18,997 bases of DNA from contig JBJHCR010000098.1 of NCBI GenBank assembly GCA_050486105.1, positions 1 to 18,997 of the forward strand. The letters run 5' to 3'. Source of the stretch: JAEXNA01 sp050486105 (GTDB taxonomy: Bacteria > Vulcanimicrobiota > Xenobia > Xenobiales > JADMJV01). Made by a program: the position numbers and the translations under genes. Shown piece after piece: positions 14,402-18,997 of the stretch (its first letter is position 1; every line of letters begins with the position of its first letter). The notes beneath the pieces were generated by a model that saw only the letters and a list, made by a program, of their open reading frames with translations, was not told the DNA's origin and did not search any database.

Positions 14402-14823
14402 AACACCTCTACCACTACACCGACAGTTCTGGCCTCGATCAAATCCTCAAGGACGGGGAGATCTCTCCGTCAACTATCAAGGCCACGAAGGATCTCATGC
14501 CGACAGAGGAGTCTGAATGGCTGACCATCGGCCCGATCGTCTGGCTCACAATCAACCCTATCATGGACGGTACGGTCCTACACAAACTCTGTGGCCGTGA
14601 CCCGTCCAAGCTCTGCAGAGTCGTGCTCCCTTATCTCTGTGACACGGGCCTGGGAGAGTACTGCGACCAGCATGGAGTGGACCCGTCCTGGCTGATTCCC
14701 ATGGTACAGACGGGAAAGATGGTAGGCAGCGATTACACCACCTGGAGGCTTCACTCTGAGCCTGTCCTTAAGGATCAGTGGCTGAGAGTGGAGAGGGGCG
14801 GGAGCTGGCTCCCCCAACCGTGA
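14398..14823 (+). CDS. HYT-type protein, possible ADP-ribosyltransferase-like toxin
   Basis: This 141-residue protein opens with MKHLYHYTDSSGLDQILKDGEISPSTIK. That form (a His-Tyr-Thr strand followed by a helix and I-L-x-x-G) is shared by the start of ADP-ribosyltransferase-fold proteins such as DarT and by many uncharacterised phage proteins. The later strand IVWLTINPIMDG and the C-terminal HSEPVLKDQWLRVER may supply the remaining core and a candidate acidic residue. The full catalytic triad cannot be confirmed by eye. The ATG overlaps the stop of the ribbon-helix-helix gene. The last codons lie in a repeat that also ends the gene at 15274. Function as a toxin is inference from fold resemblance and gene pairing. 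Confidence 0.6.
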   Translation: MKHLYHYTDSSGLDQILKDGEISPSTIKATKDLMPTEESEWLTIGPIVWLTINPIMDGTVLHKLCGRDPSKLCRVVLPYLCDTGLGEYCDQHGVDPSWLIPMVQTGKMVGSDYTTWRLHSEPVLKDQWLRVERGGSWLPQP

Positions 14824-14847
14824 CCCCCGTCACGCTCGCCCCTGCCA
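14811..14847 (+). repeat. 37-bp direct repeat, copy 1 (gene end plus small hairpin)
   Basis: The first 23 bases are identical to 15262-15284, the next 5 diverge, and the last 9 (CCCCTGCCA) match again. The repeat holds the last codons and stop of the gene ending at 14823 and a GTGAC-CCCC-GTCAC hairpin. Confidence 0.85.
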
Positions 14848-14887
14848 CTGTGGGAGGTGAGATGTGCGAGATGGTGGAAGGAGAGTT

Positions 14888-15274
14888 ATGATGTTTGAAT
14901 TTGACATGGACGAAGGGTACCGATTGCTCCATTCGGACACTCGTTTCCAGTCGATAGGGCTGGCCACCATCCTCAAAGAAGCCCTCGATGAAATCGAGCG
15001 CTTGCGGGCCCGAGAGGCTGCGCTGATTGAGGGGGTCAAGACTGTTCAGGACTATCACTGTCTAGGCAAGGTCGAGATGATCAAATTTTGCCGAGGAGAG
15101 CATCGAGTAGGAGTCTATCTCGACGGGGCTAACCGTGAGATTCTTGAAGAGTGGTCTGACAAAGCTGCTTGCTATCACGCCGCCGCTAAATGGCTGAAAG
15201 AGAGACTGGGCGAGAAGGAGGTCGACCCCTTAATGCTTGTGGATCGAAAATTCCCAACCTCCCCCCAACCGTGA
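14888..15274 (+). CDS. Hypothetical phage protein with short coiled coil
   Basis: The start is the ATG at 14888 (a second ATG follows at 14891), with AAGGAGAG a few bases upstream. The 128-residue protein begins with an acidic segment (FEFDMDEGYRLL). A helix likely to form a short coiled coil follows (ILKEALDEIERLRAREAALIEG), then a mixed domain with HRVGVYLDGANREILEEW and a C-terminal helix (DKAACYHAAAKWLKERLGEKE). The last residues (SPQP) come from the same 37-bp repeat that ends the gene at 14823. No family is recognised. Confidence 0.68.
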   Translation: MMFEFDMDEGYRLLHSDTRFQSIGLATILKEALDEIERLRAREAALIEGVKTVQDYHCLGKVEMIKFCRGEHRVGVYLDGANREILEEWSDKAACYHAAAKWLKERLGEKEVDPLMLVDRKFPTSPQP

Positions 15275-15298
15275 CCCCCGTCACACCCACCCCTGCCA
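15262..15298 (+). repeat. 37-bp direct repeat, copy 2
   Basis: Second copy of the repeat at 14811-14847. It again covers the stop codon of a gene (15274) and the GTGAC-CCCC-GTCAC hairpin. No third copy was seen in the window. Confidence 0.85.
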
Positions 15299-15340
15299 TC
15301 CGTCACAGACCGACCGCCCAATCCATGGCACACTGGCGGC

Positions 15341-15439
15341 ATGGATAAACAACTCTCAATATACTCACAGCACAACTATGGACTCGACGACCTGCCCACC
15401 TGGCAGCTCCGGCATGTGAGGGGGTGGAGGGTGGGGTGA
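15341..15439 (+). CDS. Possible 32-residue peptide
   Basis: A short reading frame (MDKQLSIYSQHNYGLDDLPTWQLRHVRGWRVG) lies in the otherwise empty stretch after the second repeat. The ribosome binding site is poor (GGCGG) and no family is known. It is listed because the composition looks protein-like and nothing else fills 15275-15446. Confidence 0.22.
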   Translation: MDKQLSIYSQHNYGLDDLPTWQLRHVRGWRVG

Positions 15440-15446
15440 ATCCTGG

Positions 15447-15611
15447 CTACTTATTGGGATCCGTTGCAGTTGACTTGGGGTTGGGAGTATAGCTGGGGTC
15501 GCGAATTGGTCGTCGGGGCTTGGTCTGACCCGGCCGTGCGCTCTTGTTGTCAGTTGGTGCTTTTGCGGGTCTCGCAGACTCTGTGACGCGCTTTTTCTTT
15601 GAATCGCTCAT
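15447..15611 (-). CDS. Possible 54-residue basic protein
   Basis: On the minus strand an ATG at 15611 opens a 54-codon frame beginning MSDSKKKRVTESARPAKAP and ending TPNPKSTATDPNK. It is strongly basic and rich in Lys, Arg, Pro, Thr and Ser, so probably disordered and perhaps nucleic-acid binding. An AAGGAAG lies 13 nt before the ATG, too far to be ideal. It is divergent from the membrane-protein gene, leaving only 45 bp between the two starts. Coding is plausible but unproven. Confidence 0.38.
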   Translation of the reverse strand: MSDSKKKRVTESARPAKAPTDNKSARPGQTKPRRPIRDPSYTPNPKSTATDPNK

Positions 15612-15620
15612 TTGGTAGGC

Positions 15621-15656
15621 TTACTTCCTTTGTCTGATTTAGGATATAATGGGAAA
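15621..15656 (+). promoter_or_regulatory. Promoter placed for a leaderless membrane-protein transcript
   Basis: TTACTT (15621-15626) and a consensus TATAAT (15645-15650) are 18 bp apart, and the ATG at 15657 follows after exactly 6 nt. This is the same layout as upstream of 735, 2900 and 7745 in the host part, but here inside the phage. Confidence 0.65.
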
Positions 15657-16412
15657 ATGGAAATGGAACGATTAACTACTGCTAGCTTGATGTTTGTGGC
15701 CTTCGTCTTGCCGGGATTTTTTGCCAGAGCCGCAGCCAGCCCCATCATTCCCCCGAGCGCGAAACAGCAGCCCTGGACTGAACTCATGCACTCGGTCTCG
15801 ACCGCAATAGCATTCTGGGCTTTCACCGCTTTGGGAGGGTTCATGCTCCTGGGCACTATGGCCCCGAGTGAAATCCTGTCAAGGCAGGCTCCTGTCAAGT
15901 CCGCGTTAGTTTTGGTAGTCGCAGGGGTTCTCGCTATTGGAGTGGTGGTACTCTCAAGAGCTTTTGTACCCCAGGCCCTTTGGCATCTAGAGCGAATGTT
16001 TCCGAGTACCAGGGTGCCTTTGGGTGACCGATCTCCCTGGCTTACCGTCATGGATAAATTTTGCGGCGAAAACCGAATTCGAGCAGTCACGAAGTCCGGC
16101 GTGGTGTATTTGGGAGCTGCGTTCATTGTGCCTAGGACAGAAGAACACGACTCCATCGTTCTTTCGGTAGAGGAGAAGTCGATGCTGATACCCGACCAAC
16201 CCCATCGGCACACCGACCTTCTAGTGTTTGATGAGAACGCCACCCCTATGCTAGTTGCCCTAAAATTTTCAGAGATCGTGGCATTAGAAGTTTTTCTTTG
16301 CGAAAACGAAGAAGACCCGATCAGTCGTGAAGAGGATCCTTTGGGCGACGAAGAAGAAGAACTCATAATCACAGCCAGTTCCTCTAGTGATCCCGTTCCC
16401 GTATCATCTTGA
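15657..16412 (+). CDS. Three-helix membrane protein, DUF6338-like
   Basis: The protein (251 residues) has hydrophobic segments at about 8-27 (containing V-L-P-G-F-F-A-R), 47-68 and 82-102, then a cytoplasmic-looking domain with SPWLTVMDKFCGENRIRAVTKSGVVYLGA and a very acidic tail. An N-terminal PGF-type helix, two more helices and a beta domain resemble the DUF6338 family; this is a by-eye match. The ATG at 15657 is used because of the promoter spacing. It is the only rightward gene between the early cassette and the XRE regulators, with its own promoter, as for a lysogeny-expressed accessory gene. It converges on the lipoprotein gene with a 9-nt overlap. Confidence 0.68.
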   Translation: MEMERLTTASLMFVAFVLPGFFARAAASPIIPPSAKQQPWTELMHSVSTAIAFWAFTALGGFMLLGTMAPSEILSRQAPVKSALVLVVAGVLAIGVVVLSRAFVPQALWHLERMFPSTRVPLGDRSPWLTVMDKFCGENRIRAVTKSGVVYLGAAFIVPRTEEHDSIVLSVEEKSMLIPDQPHRHTDLLVFDENATPMLVALKFSEIVALEVFLCENEEDPISREEDPLGDEEEELIITASSSSDPVPVSS

Positions 16413-16862
16413 TTTTTCAATCTTCTGCTCGATCTCGTTCAGTTTCTCTACAAACCTCTCCCGTGTCGATTCATAATAATCATCATCTTCAGTTTTTGTC
16501 GTTGATAATTCGCTACCCAGTGCCTTGGCAATTTTTCGGTTGGATTCAGACCCTGCGGCAAGCATGTAGCTCTTGAGGTTTTCGTGGGCCTGGGAGAGAT
16601 TGAACAGAAGTTTGTAATCTTTTTCGAGATCGGTACCCTGGTATGATCGCTTAAAGCGTTCTAGGTCACGCTCGAAGATGTCTTGAAGTTCGTAGTCTGC
16701 CCCGAGTACTCCGAACTTGCTCCGGTCAATATCGAGAACCATCCTATAGGCCTCAAGAAGCTTCTCGGCATCGTCTAAATAATTCAGCCTTTCATTGTCT
16801 GAGTAGCTCTTGCACCCGCATAGAAGCACGACAACCAAAAGGCCTGTCCAAAGATTTCTCAT
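16404..16862 (-). CDS. Small lipoprotein of unknown function
   Basis: The protein (152 residues) begins MRNLWTGLLVVVLLCGCKS, a type II signal peptide whose lipidated residue is most likely Cys17. The mature part is almost wholly alpha-helical and charged (DDAEKLLEAYRMVLDIDRSKFG, EKDYKLLFNLSQAHENLKSYMLAA, RFVEKLNEIEQKIEKS), like helical periplasmic or surface lipoproteins. AGGG lies 5 nt before the ATG. It follows the secreted-protein gene by 51 nt on the same strand and may be in the repressor operon. Several phages use lipoproteins to block receptors or DNA injection in lysogens; that role here is inference. Confidence 0.72.
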   Translation of the reverse strand: MRNLWTGLLVVVLLCGCKSYSDNERLNYLDDAEKLLEAYRMVLDIDRSKFGVLGADYELQDIFERDLERFKRSYQGTDLEKDYKLLFNLSQAHENLKSYMLAAGSESNRKIAKALGSELSTTKTEDDDYYESTRERFVEKLNEIEQKIEKSR

Positions 16863-16913
16863 CTACCCTCCCTAACTCTCGATCTAATCTTTTTCGGGCT
16901 AGAAGTCCCCGAT

Positions 16914-17408
16914 TCACCTCTTGGTTGGGGCGCTTCGAACATGAGGGCGCACATAAGTTCCGTTTTTGCGATAGTATCCACTTACGTTAACAGTCCCTCC
17001 TGAGCTTGAACCAGGAGATGAGGCTCGAGATTGACCCGAGCCGCTCGAACTGCTCGGGTAGTAGTAACTCGGTGTAGGGGCGCGTTTGACTCCGCTTGGT
17101 GAAGCGAATTTGGCCGGATCTTGTCGAGCTTCAAATACACCATCTTGGAAGCTCCATATATATCTTCCATCTAGTTCTAGTTGTTCCAGGAGATCAAGGT
17201 CCTTGTCGCTGTGCGGAAGGCTAAGGAGGGGGATCAGTTCACCGGGCGGCACTAAAATACGGCCGTTCTTCCAGTAGTGCGAAACGTTTCGCCCCTTCAC
17301 AATCACCGCTTGCGGATTAGCCTTGGGGTGCTCTTGGTCCGCCCAAGCAGATCCGAATATGCAGACCAGAAGGATTAAAGTCCAGGCGCTTAATCTTTTT
17401 GAGAACAT
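16914..17408 (-). CDS. Secreted protein with a C-terminal G-Y-Y-R-K-N-G-T-Y-V motif
   Basis: This 164-residue protein has a Sec signal peptide (MFSKRLSAWTLILLVCIFGSAWA, cleavage after Ala23). A folded segment (VIVKGRNVSHYWKNGRILVPPGELIPLL) follows, then a Ser/Gly/Pro linker with a Tyr run (about 110-135). It ends in VSGYYRKNGTYVRPHVRSAPTKR. That last motif occurs at the C-terminus of many exported bacterial proteins of unknown role. AAGGGGGAC lies just before the ATG. The gene lies 18 bp after the repressor gene on the same strand, so it is probably co-expressed in the lysogen. Confidence 0.7.
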   Translation of the reverse strand: MFSKRLSAWTLILLVCIFGSAWADQEHPKANPQAVIVKGRNVSHYWKNGRILVPPGELIPLLSLPHSDKDLDLLEQLELDGRYIWSFQDGVFEARQDPAKFASPSGVKRAPTPSYYYPSSSSGSGQSRASSPGSSSGGTVNVSGYYRKNGTYVRPHVRSAPTKR

Positions 17409-17426
17409 AGTCCGTCCCCCTTAATT

Positions 17427-17762
17427 TCATTCAGAAATCCCAGAAAGTGATACTCTCAGTCGCTGCAACTGGTCCTCAATCGCTTCAATCTGAGTTATGG
17501 CCAAATCAATGCGATTCTGCTTTTCTCGCCCCTTAGGGACAAGTTCGTAGTCATCGTGCTCTTCGTCGAGAAAGAACCATGCAATAGGTTGATTTGCCTT
17601 ATCCGCAAGCTTCATTAAAGTGCTGAATCTTGGCACTGACTTCGCATTTTCGTACGCACTCACCATCTGGGTCGACACTGATATCAGGTGGGCGAACTCA
17701 TCCTGCTGTAACCCAAGTGAAAGTCGCAAACGTTTTACCTTTCGGCTAAATATAGGCTTCAC
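17427..17762 (-). CDS. XRE-family phage repressor (CI-like position)
   Basis: This 111-residue protein has an N-terminal XRE helix-turn-helix domain (about residues 5-62: VKRLRLSLGLQQDEFAHLISVSTQMVSAYENAKSVPRFSTLMKLAD). A short C-terminal helix (DLAITQIEAIEDQLQRLRVSLSG) is likely to mediate dimerisation. There is no S24 peptidase domain, so RecA-triggered self-cleavage is not expected. The start is a GTG at 17762. It is divergent from a second XRE gene, and the 104 bp between them hold two copies of one operator, the layout of a lysis-lysogeny switch. Downstream on the same strand are the secreted protein and the lipoprotein. Which gene is repressor and which is antirepressor is inferred from position. 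Confidence 0.83.
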   Translation of the reverse strand: MKPIFSRKVKRLRLSLGLQQDEFAHLISVSTQMVSAYENAKSVPRFSTLMKLADKANQPIAWFFLDEEHDDYELVPKGREKQNRIDLAITQIEAIEDQLQRLRVSLSGISE

Positions 17763-17800
17763 TTCTAGTCTCTCTTGAAGTTACCATGCCAAACTTTCTC

Positions 17801-17830
17801 TTGACATCAAGTTCGGCTTGATGCTAGGAT
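17801..17830 (+). promoter_or_regulatory. Rightward promoter of the XRE-terminase unit
   Basis: TTGACA (17801-17806) and TAGGAT (17825-17830) are 18 bp apart. The first operator overlaps the -35 box and fills most of the spacer. Confidence 0.75.
17805..17823. promoter_or_regulatory. Switch operator O1
   Basis: CATCAA-N7-TTGATG inverted repeat (one more base on each inner side also pairs). It overlaps the end of the -35 box and most of the spacer of the rightward promoter, so binding should repress it. Confidence 0.8.
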
Positions 17831-17835
17831 TCTCA

Positions 17836-17854
17836 CATCAAGTTTAGTTTGATG
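17836..17854. promoter_or_regulatory. Switch operator O2
   Basis: A second CATCAA-N7-TTGATG, extended to 8-bp arms (CACATCAA/TTGATGTG). Its centre is 31 bp from that of O1, about three helical turns, so dimers would bind on the same face of the DNA. Confidence 0.8.
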
Positions 17855-17866
17855 TGAGGTAAGGAA

Positions 17867-18127
17867 ATGGCCGGGCTTCCGGGATTGAAAGCTGCGAGAG
17901 AAAGAGCAAGGAAGTCTCAGATGGGATTATCTAAGATTGTCAATCTCTCTGTTCAGACCATCTCTGGCTTGGAGAACGGTAAGGTTGGCACACGCACAAC
18001 AACAGCGGAGCGCCTTGCTGCTGCCCTCAATTGTACTCCCGCCGAACTCCTCAGCGCTCCAGATCAGGATAGCACCGACCTTGAAATCGCGGGACGGTCA
18101 GTCAAAGAAAGCGAGCCCACCTCGTGA
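17867..18127 (+). CDS. XRE-family regulator (Cro-like position)
   Basis: The protein (86 residues) has a single XRE helix-turn-helix domain over residues 5-65: LKAARERARKSQMGLSKIVNLSVQTISGLENGKVGTRTTTAERLAAALNCTPAELL, followed by a short acidic tail. GAGG lies 7 nt before the ATG. It is transcribed from the promoter carrying O1 and O2 and lies opposite the other XRE gene, as Cro does to CI. Its stop overlaps a GTG of the following open frame (GTGA), so it is tightly joined to the terminase gene rather than to replication genes, which is unusual. A role as small terminase subunit is less likely because of the XRE signature and the operators. Confidence 0.83.
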   Translation: MAGLPGLKAARERARKSQMGLSKIVNLSVQTISGLENGKVGTRTTTAERLAAALNCTPAELLSAPDQDSTDLEIAGRSVKESEPTS

Positions 18128-18216
18128 AGAACAACGACCCCAGAGGATACGCCAGGATAGTCCATCGACTGGCGGCCGATGGATTGTTCCTGCCAAGGCC
18201 ACCAAGGGGCGAAAAG

Positions 18217-18997
18217 ATGACTGATCGCCCGCTGCTGTCAGCAAACGGCTTGGCAAGGAGTTGCCCTGCGGGATACGCCTGCGTAGTTAGCGGAGGGTCC
18301 TGGATTCCTTACCCTCACCTACAGTTGGTTAACAAAGCCGTCACTGGTCTACTGGTAGGCATGCACCCGCGCAAGGTCATGATCTGGATGCCTCCCGAGC
18401 TTGGAAAGACTGAGTATTTCAGCCACTACCTCCCCTCTTGGCTCCGGGGCCGCTTTCCTAGTTGGAACATCGGGCTCATTGCCCACACCAAGGTAGTTGC
18501 TAGATTTTACGGAGATCGAGCCACGACACAGTATAACTGCCACGCGCGGATGTTGTGGGGGCTTGACGTTTCCCGATCAGGCCAGGCGTTTAGCCGATAC
18601 CCTGGCGGCCTGCACACCTTTGGGGTGTTGGGGCCAACGGGCGGACCACCTTTGGACATCGCCATCATCGACGACCCGGTGAGGTCGCCGCAGAACGTGG
18701 CCACTTTTGATGCTCGGGAGGCCACTGAAGAGTGGTACCGATCACGGTTGGAGACCCGGCTTGCCAAGGATGCAAAAATTATTCTCGTTCAGAGCCGCCA
18801 TCACCAGGACGATCTCTCTGCTCGGCTTTGGCGCCGAGGCGGGTGGAAACTCATCAATCTGCCCGCTCTGGCTTACGATCCGTCTAAGGTCCGAGGCGCT
18901 AAACCAGATCCTCTCGGCCGTCTCCCCGGTGAGCCTCTCTGCCCCCAGATGGTCTCCCTCAATTCCCTTCTTGAAACACAGCGCCAACACCCACAGA
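18217..18997 (+). CDS. terL: Phage terminase large subunit (3' truncated by window)
   Basis: TerL is the packaging ATPase and nuclease that loads DNA into the prohead. The visible 260 residues hold a Walker A-type loop MPPELGKTEYFS (usual family form P-P-R-H-G-K-S), the conserved NIGLIAHTKVVARFYGD segment and the Walker B motif LDIAIIDDPV. The coupling region KIILVQSRHHQDDLSARL follows. The nuclease domain lies beyond the window. The ATG at 18217 is preferred because AAGGGG lies 7 nt upstream, but the frame is open back to a GTG at 18124 that overlaps the XRE stop, which would add 31 residues. It marks the start of the head/packaging module. Confidence 0.9.
   Translation, partial: MTDRPLLSANGLARSCPAGYACVVSGGSWIPYPHLQLVNKAVTGLLVGMHPRKVMIWMPPELGKTEYFSHYLPSWLRGRFPSWNIGLIAHTKVVARFYGDRATTQYNCHARMLWGLDVSRSGQAFSRYPGGLHTFGVLGPTGGPPLDIAIIDDPVRSPQNVATFDAREATEEWYRSRLETRLAKDAKIILVQSRHHQDDLSARLWRRGGWKLINLPALAYDPSKVRGAKPDPLGRLPGEPLCPQMVSLNSLLETQRQHPQ

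Noticed and set aside
15608..16420. 270-codon open frame on the minus strand
   Set aside because: It is the mirror of the membrane-protein gene. Its product is a low-complexity Ser-rich chain, while the plus strand shows transmembrane segments and a well-placed promoter.
1..18997. CRISPR array or insertion sequence
   Set aside because: No regularly spaced repeats, transposase genes or terminal inverted repeats were seen.

Overview
The window is bacterial, moderately GC-rich DNA that cannot be assigned to a phylum from sequence alone. It joins a host chromosomal segment (about 1-10950) to the left part of an integrated phage (about 10950-18997), with the junction at the 3' end of a tRNA-Pro gene. 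Two host traits stand out. There is a compact class III-type polyhydroxyalkanoate (PHA) synthase operon. Several genes also carry a -10 box exactly 6 nt before the ATG, the layout of leaderless mRNAs.

Host part. The window opens inside the C-terminal domain of an asparagine synthetase-type amidotransferase. A PHA operon follows: a PhaC-type synthase, a short PhaE/PhaR-like subunit and a phasin-like coiled-coil protein, closed by a strong terminator. Next is a cytoplasmic lipase-type alpha/beta hydrolase. On the minus strand lie a GT-B glycosyltransferase, nucleoside diphosphate kinase (ndk, with its own terminator), the 16S rRNA methyltransferase rsmI and a small PilZ-type protein. On the plus strand come a glycine-zipper membrane protein, a 2-oxoglutarate/Fe(II) oxygenase and a thermolysin-like zinc metallopeptidase with a His-rich tail, followed by a 17-bp-stem terminator and the tRNA.

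Phage part. A large serine recombinase on the minus strand reads into the tRNA gene, where it takes its stop codon. To its right, a strong promoter with a 19-bp palindrome between -35 and -10 drives closely packed small genes (13001-15274). These include a ribbon-helix-helix protein overlapping a protein that begins HLYHYTD, a plausible toxin-antitoxin pair. A 37-bp repeat ends two consecutive genes there. Then come three envelope-directed genes (a three-helix membrane protein, a lipoprotein and a secreted protein) and a divergent pair of XRE regulators separated by two copies of one operator, a CI/Cro-like switch. The rightward regulator is followed directly by the terminase large subunit gene, which runs off the window.

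Reading as a whole: the recombinase and switch set lysis versus lysogeny, and the repressor-linked exported proteins look like lysogeny-expressed accessory genes. The small-gene cassette is early-phage DNA of unknown function that may hold a new toxin-antitoxin pair. No replication genes are visible between the recombinase and the terminase.
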